This document shows, piece after piece, positions 9,807-20,397 of a stretch of 64,000 nt of DNA. Where the stretch lies: positions 1 through 64,000 of the forward strand of contig NBIV01000218.1 of assembly GCA_003194525.1 (NCBI GenBank). Direction: 5' to 3'. This stretch comes from Gracilariopsis chorda (Eukaryota; Rhodophyta; Florideophyceae; Gracilariales; Gracilariaceae). A model generated the notes under the pieces. The model had not been told where the DNA came from and did no database searches. It was given only the letters and a program-made list of their open reading frames with translations. The translations under genes were made by a program, and so were the position numbers. Position 1 is the stretch's first letter. Every line of letters begins with the position of its first letter.

Positions 9807-9875
9807 GGAGATGCACATACCCATACCTTCTAAGTCGTTTCCGTACGGTGTACAGACCCGGTTTCCACTGCAAGT

Positions 9876-10955
9876 TTACCATCGAAGAAAGTCACATACA
9901 TATGTAGGTCTCCTGTCTCCAAGCTCCGGAGCTTCCTCTTGAACGATTCTCGTCAGCACCTCCTCGTTGCATGCAAACTGGGTGCGTTCTCCCTTGAAGC
10001 CGAGTGCGCCATCAATCTGGAACAACTCGGCATGAATACCACCAGCCACATACAAGCAGTCTATATTCCGCTGGACAGCTCCAAGTATATCATGCGCAAT
10101 AGAATCCCCAATAGCCAGCATGCGACCTTCTCCACATGCGTTCAGTGCAGCGTCATAGGCAAAGCTTCCAGGCTTGCCCATTTTCACCACCGTCCCACCA
10201 TGCTCTTCAAAATCGCGCGCTAAAGTTCCAGGCATGGTTCTCAGAGTGCCGCCGTCAACCGTCACAAAGTCTGGATTCGCGCAGATAAAAGGCACTTGCG
10301 GGTTTTCTTTGGCCACCTTTCGGCACAGGTTGCGAAGCACCTCAAGTGGCAGCGCTTTCACATTACCGTCGTGTAGAGTTATTCCATCCGTCCCGTGCGC
10401 GAGGATGAAGTCAATGTGTTTTGAAGTTACGTTCAGCCCTGTGTCATTGGTGTACGATACGGGCACTACATTGGTCACATCGTGATCTGAAAGTTGCACC
10501 GTCCCTCTCGCCTCCGTCCAATTGAAATGAAGGACACGTGCTTGCGGGTTACATTTCATAAAGTTCTTGACGTATCCGACCGTTAGTTCGCCCGATGTTA
10601 CAACTTTGTGGATTGCATCAGCATACACACCAAGCTTGCTCATTTTGTTGTGCGCTATGTTTGATCGTTTCGAAGAGTTTGACAAAATGGCGATCTTTGC
10701 ACCATTCTCATGGAGTTTGTTAATGGCGTTCAAGGCGCCTGGATAGGCGGTTCTTCCATCGTGAACAACGCCAAACTGATCAAGTAGAATGATATCGTAG
10801 TTTCGAGCTATCTCGGATATGCCTGCGATCTGACGCATTTCTGATGGGCGATGAAGTGCGCACGTTACAGCACTGCGACGATTGGAGAAACGGCGAAAGG
10901 GTCGAGTGGACAACGCGGGGATGACAAAGTTGACGTCATGGGCTTTGCCGTTCAT
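9876..10955 (-). CDS. HAD-superfamily subfamily IIA hydrolase (TIGR01459-like)
   Basis: Seen: 359 residues. Motif I IILLDQFGVVHDG, motif II IAILSNSSKRSN, motif III VKMGKPGSFAYDAAL, motif IV LAIGDSIAHDILGA. All four HAD motifs are in order with the IIA-type cap between II and III. The second Asp of the DxD motif is Phe, as is usual in the 'DxWGVxHDG' group. Known: this group has no firm substrate; relatives dephosphorylate small metabolites or nucleotides. The N-terminus (MNGKAHDVNFVIPALSTRPF) is basic and Ser/Arg-rich and could be an organelle target peptide. The frame is open to 11042 but begins with GTG there; 10955 is the first ATG. Flanked on both sides by LINE debris. Confidence 0.85.
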   Translation of the reverse strand: MNGKAHDVNFVIPALSTRPFRRFSNRRSAVTCALHRPSEMRQIAGISEIARNYDIILLDQFGVVHDGRTAYPGALNAINKLHENGAKIAILSNSSKRSNIAHNKMSKLGVYADAIHKVVTSGELTVGYVKNFMKCNPQARVLHFNWTEARGTVQLSDHDVTNVVPVSYTNDTGLNVTSKHIDFILAHGTDGITLHDGNVKALPLEVLRNLCRKVAKENPQVPFICANPDFVTVDGGTLRTMPGTLARDFEEHGGTVVKMGKPGSFAYDAALNACGEGRMLAIGDSIAHDILGAVQRNIDCLYVAGGIHAELFQIDGALGFKGERTQFACNEEVLTRIVQEEAPELGDRRPTYVCDFLRW

Positions 10956-11304
10956 TCGGCTGATTATGTCGCCTGGTGAAGCGTAGAACGGAAAGCAAGG
11001 AACATGTCCGAACACGGTCTGCTCAGCTAAACGAATCGTCACGACTGGCAGGCGTCAGCTATATACGTCAATAACTGTTCTTCGGAAGAGAACGGCATGC
11101 ATCCCGTCACGTGCCGTCCCGCCAGCAAAGTAGTCAAGCGAAGCGAAATCTGGGCACCACAGTAGCCCTGTATGTCATCTGTTTGTCTATGGCGTGGTTG
11201 TACAGTTCCCTAGTGCAGCTTTTTCTTGTCGAAGTAATCTCGTTCATAGCACCCTTGTATTGGTTGAGATATGTTAATAATTTTCAATCGCTTTGACCGC
11301 TTAC
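10956..11304. other. Spacer upstream of the HAD-IIA gene
   Basis: Promoter side of the HAD gene. Only a short frame (about 11111-11296) without recognisable domain. Ends at TAAAGGGTT (11308), where the next LINE piece begins. Confidence 0.35.
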
Positions 11305-11408
11305 GATGATAAAGGGTTCTCTCTTTCTTTTACGGGTACACCAGTCTAATTCCTACATAGTGTAGATCGCTTCATGTGAAAAAAGCGTTCTCTCGCTAGG
11401 AAGACCAG
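11305..11408 (-). mobile_element. LINE 3'-end fragment
   Basis: On the minus strand it encodes LVFLARERFFHMKRSTLCRN followed by a stop, then TTAGACTGG...ACCCGTAAAAGAAAGAGAG. This parallels the last residues and 3' untranslated tail of the fragment at 9046-9660 (LVYLVRERFFEKKRSALWRN). Only about 100 bp remain; strongly 5'-truncated. Confidence 0.65.
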
Positions 11409-11410
11409 TA

Positions 11411-11486
11411 TGCTGGTCTCCGTTGGAGACCCAACCGCAGATCCGTTTCGCTTCTCTTGCGAGAAGACAGGCACACCACGTGAAGG
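11411..11486. repeat. Dispersed repeat, copy 2
   Basis: Begins GTCTCCGTTGGAGACC and ends CAGGCACACCACGTGAAGG, matching the repeat at 9714-9806 in content and order. Shorter spacing between the two blocks. Confidence 0.55.
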
Positions 11487-11839
11487 CGGATCGCTTGTGC
11501 CCGATAAAGGGTTACTCTAAATACCGGACTGTATAGTGTTACGAAGCAGGAATAATCTCTGCTTTCCCTGAACGAAAACCTTCAGTGAAATTCACGAAGT
11601 CGCATGAGATGCCGTGGTACAGCGGTACTTGGGAAGAACCGCTTTTCGGTTATTAAGAAAAACACTGCGGAAAGAAGTATTTCTAGAACGATACTTCTAC
11701 CTGTGATGCAGCAATTAAGCATTAAGGACCCACACTAAACAACATCAAGAAAACCTCTTCCAAGTTCGTGTTGCCATGGAAAGACAACATACTTGCAACA
11801 CATAGTGATCCATTTTATTCTACGATTAAAGGGAATGAC

Positions 11840-12530
11840 TGTGCTCGGAACCTGACAACACGCAAAGAGTGGAATATCACTTGTCTACCGTAGCAGATAT
11901 GCACACAACTACATCCCTTGAAGAACCCGTTTTTTCAGGCAAGATGAGACCGATATCACCGACAAAAGAGGCTGTTTCGTTGATATCGTTTGGATACCCG
12001 GGCATTGCGGCCTTCCGCAGAATGAACGGGTGGATAGCCTTGCAAAGCAAGGTTTGAGCACTCCTTTGAAAGATCAATTCAGAGTACCGGTCTACTTTGA
12101 GGACGCCAAGACACGAATAATGGCTGCCTCTAGAGCCAAGCCTTTGATCAATGATGTCCCAGAAGAACTACAAAGCATCATATCGCCACAGAAAGCAGAA
12201 GTCACGCTGTCTCAGATCTATGTAGGACACACGCCGAAGCTTCACCCTGTTGCAAGCTACATAGGAGGGAAACTATCACAATGTGACTGTAATACGCACG
12301 CTAACAACAGCGCTGAACACTATGTGCTTCGTTGCCCTAAGCGGACAGATTCTAGGAGACGCGAGCTTCCTGCCGCAGCAGAGAGAAAAGGTAAGACTTT
12401 GGCGGAGATAGTCCGCCAGTGGCCACAGAAGGTGTTAGCCTTTCTTAGGAGAGAGAGGTTTTTCTCATAAAAAGGAAAAAACCTCTATCAATATGCCGTA
12501 ATCAGACATATTGAACCCAAAATAAAGAAG
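11840..12530 (+). mobile_element. LINE fragment: RNase H domain and zinc-knuckle tail, opposite strand
   Basis: Seen on plus: a frame reading VDIVWIPGHCGLPQNERVDS (about 11979-12038), then LAKQGLSTPL, PEELQSIISPQKAEVTLSQI, YVGHTPKLHP, a Cys-x-Cys...His...Cys block (QCDCNTHANNSAEHYVLRCP) and LAFLRRERFFS ending at 12470. Same family as the fragment at 9046-9660 but a distinct, clearly diverged copy in opposite orientation. An AATAAA-like A-rich tail lies near 12515-12530. Upstream of about 11900 the frame is broken by a stop; reverse transcriptase is absent. Confidence 0.75.
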
Positions 12531-13107
12531 AAGAGTCCGATATTATTTCACGAAAAGCGTAGGGATCGGCTACATGCTTTTCTTGTAAGATGAGGAGCCA
12601 ACACACGAACGAAAGGCAGTTCTAAGGGCAAATGATCAAAACTGTTTCTCACATCATCATCAGCATGCTCTTCGACAGGCCAGTCAGGGAGAACAAGAGC
12701 CATGATTTGACACATGTGCAGCCCTTACACTAGCGGAAACTATCAGTTCCAGACGATGTGTCACACAAACTTCCGAGCTGTGGGCTGTTTTGGTAGTAGA
12801 GCTGAGCAGGACGACACCAATTGTTAACAGTATCTCACTTTTGTACATGTGGAACCTGCAGACAGATAGTCGTTAGCTGTTATGATAGAACGGGTGCAAC
12901 AACAGATCTGTCAGAGGGAAGCGCGACACGCATTTCGTTTCAACAAAACTTAACGAACCGGTGCTCAAAATTCTTTCTTTTGGGATGTTTTTTGCACCCT
13001 CCGGTGGAAGCGAAAAAGCAAATTTGGCGTCTTTCTAGTAAGAAAGTTTCTACCCTTCTTTTGGTTCGTTGCCCCTTAACTTTTGCACGTGCAACGGTGT
13101 ACGACGG
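12531..13107. other. Intergenic between LINE fragment and SKI2
   Basis: No gene recognised. Probably mobile-element debris followed by the promoter of the SKI2 gene. Confidence 0.35.
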
Positions 13108-13114
13108 TATAAAA
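13108..13114 (+). promoter_or_regulatory. TATA-like box of SKI2
   Basis: TATAAAA, 72 bp before the ATG at 13180 and 36 bp before an earlier in-frame ATG at 13144. If it works as a TATA box at the usual ~30 bp from the start of transcription, the earlier ATG would sit almost at the cap, which favours 13180 as the start codon. Inference only. Confidence 0.35.
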
Positions 13115-13179
13115 CACACACCCGCATGCTTGTGCATGCGTAAATGCATGGCAACCGAAAAGTGAAAACCAAGTCGAAC

Positions 13180-16100
13180 ATGGCCGCCTCCTCTGATGTC
13201 GAACAAGTGCAATCTGAGTTTCAAAAGGTTAGCATAGACGACGCCTTTACTTCTGTCCAACGCCAACAACAAGAGCGTATTGGCCTCCAAAACTTGGAGG
13301 CGCCAGCCGATGTTGCGATCAGACAGGATGTATTCAAGCTCGCCAGTGTCTTTGATCCAGGAAATCTCAAGGACTTGGAACTCTTTGGGCTTTCTGGCGC
13401 TTCGGGATTTGACACGGATTCTGATGATGAAGACGACCTCGTACGGATGTCGGCAACAAGGGCAAACGTCGACCCCAGACTGAAACGGTTAGAAGACCAG
13501 TTCAAGAACCAGGAATCCACCCTTGATGCAGAACTGGACGCTGCCATTGGAGAGTCACTGGGAGGGGTGAACAGCTTGCGAAATCTGCGCAATCAGAAGG
13601 CTAAGACCGAAGGTCAAAAGACAGCCAAAGGTGAAGATGTCTGGGCGGTACGGGATAAGACCGATGTTTCTAAATTCGACCGCATGGTTCCGGAAATGGT
13701 TGTTCAATATCCATTCGACTTGGATACGTTTCAGAAACGCGCTGTGTACCGCCTGGAACGCGATGAGAACGTCTTTGTCGCTGCGCATACTTCTGCTGGT
13801 AAGACAGTTGTCGCAGAGTATGCGATTGCGCTTGCGATGCAGAGAAAGTCAAAGGTGATTTATACATCTCCTATCAAGACACTCAGCAACCAGAAGTTCC
13901 GCGACTTTACAGAGCGTTTTGGCGATGTTGGTATCATTACCGGTGACATCAGCGTTAACCCCGAGGCCGGCTGTCTCGTCATGACTACAGAAATTCTGAG
14001 AAGTATGCTGTACAAGGGGGCCGATCTTATTCGTGATCTTAGTCACGTCATTTTCGATGAGTGTCATTGGTTGAACGACCCAGAACGAGGAGTGATCTGG
14101 GAAGAGTCACTTATTCTATTACCCCGCGCCGTTAACATTGTCATGCTATCAGCAACAGTTCCTAATTCGCTGGAGTTTGCGTCTTGGGTTGGGAGAACAC
14201 GCCAGAAACCTGTATACGTCGTATCCACGCCAAAGCGTCCTGTTCCCTTATTGCACCAAATCTTTATCAAGGGCCAAGTGTTCCCACTGTTTGAATCTTC
14301 CCAGGGCAAGTACCTGGACGCAAGCTATAGAAAAGCTGCAGCTCGTCATAAGGAACTTGCCGAAAAGGCAAAAGTTCGCTTTGGGCGTGCACATTTTCAT
14401 GCATGGATGCCTATCATCAGATACTTGAGAAAGGAATCTCTGGACCCTGCGATAATTTTCTGCTTCAGTAAGAGAAAGTGCGATGACGCAGCACAGCAGC
14501 TGAACGCGCAGGATTTCACGAATTCGGCGAGTGATAAGAATCAGATTCACATGTTCTATCAGTCTGCTATATCAAGGCTGACACCAGAGGATCGTGACGT
14601 ACCACAAATCGCGCGACATCGTGAGATTCTGAAACGCGGAATCGGCGTACACCACGCAGGTCTCCTCCCGATCATCAAGGAGATCACCGAAGTGTTGTTC
14701 CAAAAGGGACTGGTACGCATCCTTTTTGCGACGGAAACTTTTGCAATGGGAATAAACATGCCGGCTCGAACGGTTGTCTTCACGGCCATTAAGAAACATG
14801 ACAGTCAATCCTTTCGTCTCCTGGAGTCGGGAGAATACATACAGATGGCAGGGCGTGCTGGGCGACGTGGGCTTGATGACGTAGGCTCGGTGCTTTTATA
14901 CCCGGCGCTAACGGACTTTCCGTTGGAGGCCGAGGTTAAGGCGGTGCTGTTAGGCAAAGTCAAACCGCTCAAATCGCAGTTCCGCCTTACGTATAACATG
15001 ATTCTTAACCTTCTTCGTATCGATGAAATGAGAGTAGAAGACGTTATGGCGAGAAGCTTTAGTGAGGCTCCAGCTGGGCGAACTTCGAGTACGGTGAAGA
15101 AGTTGATGAAACGGGGCACGGCGGCTTTATCAGCTATGCAGGAAGAAAGTATTGAACTTGAACCTTTTAGAGATATGTTTCGGATCTGGTTGCGTGTGAA
15201 GAGGCTTAGCGGGGATATCGGGACCATTATGAAGCAGGAAGGGAAGAATGCAATCGGTTCTACGTTGAAAGCTGGTCGCGTTGTTTTGGTGTCGTCTGAA
15301 AATATGACGCTGCGCGTGGGCGTGGTTTTGACGGACTCTAATGCAAAGCGTGGAGGTAGCGGTCTTTCGTTGAAACCGCTTGGACGACGAGCTGCGAAAG
15401 GTGCGGGTGGCGATGCAAAGGTTTTGACGCTTCGCGGAGGTGCAGGCATGCAGGGGGATAGAACTCCGTATTGCGATTTTGTTTGTAACGGGGTGAACGT
15501 GCACGCGAGGAATCGACAGTACGAAGCTGGGGGACTTGTTGTGGAAATGAGAGAATTGGGGTATAGGCATATTGTTGGCATTACGTGTACGACTATCGAG
15601 ATTGATAAGAGGGGTATCGTCCCGATTCGCGGTGAGCCTTCCCAAGTGGCTTTGAGCGCTGCCGCAGACAAGCTGCGCGATTATGCTACTGACGAAGCGA
15701 ATTTTACGGGAATGGAGACGGTGTGCGCGCGTGGAGATCTGGGACTGCAGCACATTGACGTGGGAGAGCTGTGGGAAGAGCGCAAGAGCATGATTCAAGC
15801 GCTGAACATGGCTGTGCTGGAGGCGCATGACAAGGGACTTGGATCGGAAATCGGGAGCGCGTTCGAGAAGTTGTGGCGAGAAATGGTATTAGAAGGCAAG
15901 TTGGAGAAGCTTCGAATAGGGCTTTCTGACGAATCGCTGATGTTGATGCCGGACTATCAACAGAAAGTTGGCGTATTGCAACGACTGGGATATATTGATG
16001 GAACGAATGTTCGATTGAAGGGACGGGCGGCTTGTGAAGTGAACAGTTGCGAAAGTATCATTCTTACGGAACTGGTTTTTGAACAGGTGTTGCAAAAATT

Positions 16101-16569
16101 GAACGCTGCTGATATGGCGGCTTTGTTGAGTGCGCTTGTATTCACTGAGAAGATTGGAAAAGATGAGAATCAATTCAGCGTAGACGAGCTTGGCGACGGG
16201 TGTGACGAGCTAAAACAGGCGATGAAGACGGCAATTGCAACACTGGACTTTCTTGGCAATGTGCAAAGTGAGCTGGGCATAGCGACTACGGGATTCGACT
16301 ACGTGAAGAAGAACGGACGGTTTGGATTTGTGAGAGGGGTTCGGGCGTGGGCTAATGGAGAGAGTTTTGCAGAAGTGTGTAGGTTGTATGAGGGCGACGT
16401 GGCTGAGGGAACGATTGTGAGAACGGTGGTACGACTGTGCCAGTTGATCCGGGAACTGAAGAACGTTGGGAGAGTGATTGGCGATCCGGACTTGCAAAAC
16501 AAGGCGGACGAAGCGATAGAGCTCTGTAGACGCGATGTGATATTCGCGGCCAGTCTGTACGTGCAATGA
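13180..16569 (+). CDS. SKI2: SKI2-type DExH RNA helicase
   Basis: Seen: 1129 residues, no intron. Helicase core: AAHTSAGKT (Walker A Lys ~208), TSPIKTLSNQKFRDF, GIITGDISVNP, the DECH box (~293-296) followed by WLNDPERGVIWEE, MLSATVPNSLEFASWVGRT, STPKRPVPLLHQIF, FATETFAMGINMPARTV and QMAGRAGRRG (~555-564). The segment 'LEFASWVGRT..KPVYVVSTPKRPVPL' separates SKI2 from its paralogue MTR4. An arch-like insert and a C-terminal helical domain follow. Known: Ski2 feeds mRNA to the cytosolic exosome for 3'-5' decay within the Ski complex. The usual box is DEVH; here Val is Cys. An in-frame ATG at 13144 would add 12 residues. Confidence 0.92.
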   Translation: MAASSDVEQVQSEFQKVSIDDAFTSVQRQQQERIGLQNLEAPADVAIRQDVFKLASVFDPGNLKDLELFGLSGASGFDTDSDDEDDLVRMSATRANVDPRLKRLEDQFKNQESTLDAELDAAIGESLGGVNSLRNLRNQKAKTEGQKTAKGEDVWAVRDKTDVSKFDRMVPEMVVQYPFDLDTFQKRAVYRLERDENVFVAAHTSAGKTVVAEYAIALAMQRKSKVIYTSPIKTLSNQKFRDFTERFGDVGIITGDISVNPEAGCLVMTTEILRSMLYKGADLIRDLSHVIFDECHWLNDPERGVIWEESLILLPRAVNIVMLSATVPNSLEFASWVGRTRQKPVYVVSTPKRPVPLLHQIFIKGQVFPLFESSQGKYLDASYRKAAARHKELAEKAKVRFGRAHFHAWMPIIRYLRKESLDPAIIFCFSKRKCDDAAQQLNAQDFTNSASDKNQIHMFYQSAISRLTPEDRDVPQIARHREILKRGIGVHHAGLLPIIKEITEVLFQKGLVRILFATETFAMGINMPARTVVFTAIKKHDSQSFRLLESGEYIQMAGRAGRRGLDDVGSVLLYPALTDFPLEAEVKAVLLGKVKPLKSQFRLTYNMILNLLRIDEMRVEDVMARSFSEAPAGRTSSTVKKLMKRGTAALSAMQEESIELEPFRDMFRIWLRVKRLSGDIGTIMKQEGKNAIGSTLKAGRVVLVSSENMTLRVGVVLTDSNAKRGGSGLSLKPLGRRAAKGAGGDAKVLTLRGGAGMQGDRTPYCDFVCNGVNVHARNRQYEAGGLVVEMRELGYRHIVGITCTTIEIDKRGIVPIRGEPSQVALSAAADKLRDYATDEANFTGMETVCARGDLGLQHIDVGELWEERKSMIQALNMAVLEAHDKGLGSEIGSAFEKLWREMVLEGKLEKLRIGLSDESLMLMPDYQQKVGVLQRLGYIDGTNVRLKGRAACEVNSCESIILTELVFEQVLQKLNAADMAALLSALVFTEKIGKDENQFSVDELGDGCDELKQAMKTAIATLDFLGNVQSELGIATTGFDYVKKNGRFGFVRGVRAWANGESFAEVCRLYEGDVAEGTIVRTVVRLCQLIRELKNVGRVIGDPDLQNKADEAIELCRRDVIFAASLYVQ

Positions 16570-17560
16570 AACACGTGGTAGATATGTATGTAAGGGCTAA
16601 AGGGCTACTGCGCGCTTAGGTACGTTGGGGGAGAAAACTCGCGTAGTAACCTTAAATAACAAACTTGAGATACGGACAGGACGGCTGCGCTGCGCTGTCT
16701 TACAGCACGCCGCGGAACGCGCAGTGGCAAGCGGCCCGTCACACGCGCACATTCCGCCACCGTCGAATATAAAAAGCGCCCAAAAACAGCCGCGCAGACA
16801 GTCCGAGCTGCTTCCACGCAGCGCGCCTTCAATTGCGCCAACGGCTCGGCGCCGCTCATCGCCCCAACAGATGAAGTTCAACAAAATATTAATGAAAAAA
16901 GCACCGCGCACTGCGCGCGCACGCGTGCCGCTCCTCCTCCACTCCGCCGCTCCAAACCCAAAGCTAGTTACAAAAAAAAGCAGCGCACGCCCCCCCTCCC
17001 CGTCCACCCGCCCGCCTCTCACCCCCCGCGACAACAACTCACCCGCACTTGCACAGCGTTCACCCTTGTTGCTACACTCCACCTGTCGCTCTCTCCCCCC
17101 TTTTTGTTACCCCTCCTGCCCCCCACCACACCCCTCCGACACCCCTCCGACACCCCTCCGACACACCCCCCCCCATACACACGCCCGCACCGCCACCTTT
17201 GTGCCCAAATTTGCACCTTCTCCCACAACCGAAGCTCGCCCCATCCCCCGCTTCTTCTCGCTTCTTCCTTCGTCCTCACCATTCCCCAACTCGCACCCAC
17301 CCTTTCTCTTCGCCCACCGCCCGCTTCCTCGTGCATTCCATTCTCCCCCTCTCCCCCTCCCCGTCTTCCGTGCGTTTGCATTCCAAACTTCACCTTCCCC
17401 GTCCTCGCCCTTCCACTTCTTCCCCGTTGTCGTCTTTCCTCCTTGCCCCTCTCGTCCACTACGCCCCACGCCCCACCCTCCCCCCTCTCCCATAAAATAG
17501 TACATACCGTAACAGCACCCTCCCGTCCGGGCGCCCATTGCTTCCTTCACCTCATAAGAA
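16570..17560. promoter_or_regulatory. Upstream region of DWDDT gene with pyrimidine-rich leader
   Basis: A TATA-like ATATAAAAAGC lies near 16766. From about 16975 to 17510 the plus strand is almost pure C/T with very little G, ending about 50 bp before the ATG of the next gene. Reading frames through it are Pro/Ser/His-rich artefacts. Includes an 11-bp tandem repeat at 17128-17164. Confidence 0.5.
17128..17164. repeat. 11-bp tandem repeat (x3)
   Basis: Three perfect copies of ACACCCCTCCG plus the start of a fourth, inside the pyrimidine-rich leader. Confidence 0.85.
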
Positions 17561-18322
17561 ATGTGTCAGCAGTCGCTTCTGCACGAGACTCCATTACCTC
17601 CACCACCCTTTGACACCACCTCACTCCACCAAGAAGACCTTCCGCCCACTTCCCCGACATTATGTCGTCAACAAGAATCCCGTCGAGAACTCGCCCAACC
17701 GTCTTCTCATCGTCACTCCCTGATCCAAAGAACCCTCACCCTTTACGACTGGGACGATACCTTTTTCCCTTCCACCTTTCTGGCCGCCCTCGGGGTTCGT
17801 ATAGACCAGTGCACTTCCCTTCCCGATTCGCTGTGTCAACAGCTGGCCGACCTTGAGGACATCGTACTTAAAATCGTCAAAGAGGCCATGCAGTACGGCA
17901 TAGTCAAGGTAATTACCAACGCCGAGCAAGGATGGGTAGAGCTTTCGGGCAATCGTTTCATGCCTCGTCTCACAAAATTCCTGCAAGCCAATTCCATAAA
18001 GGTTGTGTCCGCACGCTCCACATACGAGCCCGATTACCCGGAATGCCCGGCCAGTTGGAAGACCGCCGCCTTCGTCGAAGAGGTGCGCGATTCCTTTCCA
18101 AACGCAGATAGTATTAACGTCTTGGTGCTAGGCGACTCGCTCAGCGAACGAGAAGCCGCGCACAACCTCGCCACCCGCATGCCAGCCGCTTGTGTCAAGA
18201 GCGTCAAGCTCGTCGAAAGGCCTGATGTCACACAACTGCAGAGACAAATCGCTCTGCTGCACGGTTCCTTCCGTGATTTGCGTGACCATTATGGGTCCTT
18301 CGACATCAACCTCACATGTTGA
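17561..18322 (+). CDS. HAD-like protein with DWDDT motif
   Basis: Seen: 253 residues. A Pro/Thr/Gln-rich leader of ~60 residues precedes TLTLYDWDDTFFPSTFLAAL (HAD motif I). Then VKVITNAEQGWVELSGNRFM (motif II region), WKTAAFVEEV (motif III Lys) and NVLVLGDSLSEREAAHNLA (motif IV). So all HAD elements are present and it is probably a phosphatase. Similar DWDDT...TNAEQGWVELS proteins occur, as far as I recall, in algae and oomycetes, without known substrate. The start is the first ATG after the pyrimidine tract; a later start nearer to the HAD domain cannot be excluded. Confidence 0.75.
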   Translation: MCQQSLLHETPLPPPPFDTTSLHQEDLPPTSPTLCRQQESRRELAQPSSHRHSLIQRTLTLYDWDDTFFPSTFLAALGVRIDQCTSLPDSLCQQLADLEDIVLKIVKEAMQYGIVKVITNAEQGWVELSGNRFMPRLTKFLQANSIKVVSARSTYEPDYPECPASWKTAAFVEEVRDSFPNADSINVLVLGDSLSEREAAHNLATRMPAACVKSVKLVERPDVTQLQRQIALLHGSFRDLRDHYGSFDINLTC

Positions 18323-20397
18323 TGTTTCGCCTCCTGTACCAATCCTCTGTCTCACCCTCCCCTCCGGCCGAAATATCTTCATGCGCTTCTCGCACACACA
18401 AGGCTCTGTACTAGTTAAGCACCCATACGGCTCATCTTCTTGTATAGATCGTACAAATTAAACGCTTATATCCACTATCCAAAGCCTCCATATCTCCGTC
18501 GCTGCTGCATTACCAAAAGCAACTCTTGGTTGCTCATTCGGCAAACGCAAACCTTCCGCGACCTCAGCAACGGAGCTCAGGAAGCAAGATAGACGGCTAC
18601 AGCCTGTCCCATCAAATCATTTTGCCATCTATAGCAGGTGCTCTCCTACTCCAAGAGATACAGCCAAGATAGCACCTTTGCTTATCGCCAACAAAATGGC
18701 TAACAAATATAAGTCACGGCGGCAAATCACGTACGCTGCTGCCCAAATCCAAATCCATTTCCGTATTTCGATGCATGCAAACGCAAAGTTCCTCAAAATG
18801 CATTTCGTTCACGTCCTATGAGCTAGAGGAAGGATAGGTATACCGAGTGACAATTTGCATGAACAAGCACTGGGGCCTTATCTGCAGGCGCTGTAGGGTC
18901 ACAGAAACGCCCCGTGTGTAGTCCAGCAGTACTAGGAGAAGTCCCGGGGTCCCGGGGATGTCCAACATGCGCATTATACGATACATTGTGAGACACAGGA
19001 GATCCAGTCGCGAGTCAATAAGTACAGCTCACATATCGGCGGTGTGATCGGATCTGATCCGAAAACGTTTTGAGCTGTCATCCCTTCAAAAAACGGTTGG
19101 TCCCCAGGTGACAAAAGTGGTCAGAAACAGTTATATGTGAAACGTCATTTCGCTGTACCATGAAAGCTTGCTGCGACGTTAGCACAACGGAGAAAGCAGA
19201 GGAGTAGACAAGTGGTCGACGTAGCGCAAGTGGAAGCTGATAGCGAAACTCATGACTGAGCACAAGACGTATATGTGACTGATGAATAGCCTTACGGCGG
19301 CGAATGCTGACAGCTAGTTCCTCGCACGTCAAGGTTAGTAACGTTGGTTGGCGTGTATTCTGGCGTGGAAATGGGTTGAGTGACAGGCACTCTAACGGGC
19401 CATGTCATGAATTATGGAAGAAGCGCACGAAAGCGAACTGTGGTCTGTTCGAAGTTGGAGCTTTCTCGAAGTTGGAGCTTTCGTGCGAAGGGTTGCTTTG
19501 TTGAACGCTGATCAGGGAGTGAATAAATAAATGCAGTTGCAACGGCATTCTAGACGACGAAGCTTTCCAAACAGACGCACACCGACGTGCGGAGTGAGTG
19601 AAACAGATACGTGAAGTTGGGGAAAGGTGGGCGTGTAGAAACATGTTAGCGTCAGCAACGTAGATGTGAAGGAGGGGAGGGGTTAAAGAAGGTGTAATAA
19701 GCGGCTCCGCCTAGATCTGGGTACGGCGGACAGAGCACGATCTGCAAGCCGTGTAGCCTTGCACTCGCAGTGAGTACTGGGCGGTGGCGAAGGAGACGGA
19801 CGCAGGCGGTGGCTGAAACGGTAGGTGGAGATGAGCTTTTGAGTGTTGCCGTACACTTCTTGCGCGCGTAGGATGCTCGGAGGCGGCTGAGCATTGCGGT
19901 GCGCGCGCGCACGTGTAGGCGTCAGCAGCGAAAACGGCGGTTAGGAGGGGTGTCGAGTAGGAGGTGGGCGCGAGCAGAGCGCCAGAGCGAATCGTGGCCC
20001 GCTTCTGCAGTGTTTGCTCCCGAATGTACGCTTTTTTAACCGCCAAAGTGCGCCGCTCCGGATTCATACGCGTATTGCGTGTTCGGCTTTGCTCTTGCGA
20101 TTGGATCAGGATCCTCGTCGCATTCGCGATTTTGTATGCGCTCGGATCAAACTGACTTTTGCTTCGGTTTGCAACTCCTACGAAGGGTAATCCGACCGCC
20201 GTATTCTAGCTATTCGAGCTCGTTTAAACGCACGATAAAGGGATAAAGGGTTAGCAATCTACCACGTTGGTGAAGCGCGGCGGAAACTTTATACCATTCG
20301 TAGCGTATGCGGTGTGCTCGCTAGTCTTCACTGGTGTCTCAACCCCCGCGAGTTCGCTTTGCAACACTGAGGCAAGACGGCACCCAAACCATCCCAA
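18323..20397. other. Long spacer without convincing gene
   Basis: About 2 kb between the DWDDT gene and the ALADIN gene. Short frames on both strands (for example minus 19078-19332 and minus 19711-20067) show no known domain. A 17-bp tandem duplication lies at 19449-19482. Near 20232-20255 the motif GATAAAGGGATAAAGGGTTAG lies about 150 bp before the ALADIN start codon, followed by a TATA-like TTTATACC at about 20289. Confidence 0.4.
19449..19482. repeat. 17-bp tandem duplication
   Basis: Two perfect head-to-tail copies of TCGAAGTTGGAGCTTTC. Confidence 0.85.

Noticed and set aside
16625-17613. Open frames of ~150-290 codons in the leader of the DWDDT gene
   Set aside because: Same effect of a C/T-only strand; mirrored on the opposite strand as Gly/Arg-rich frames.
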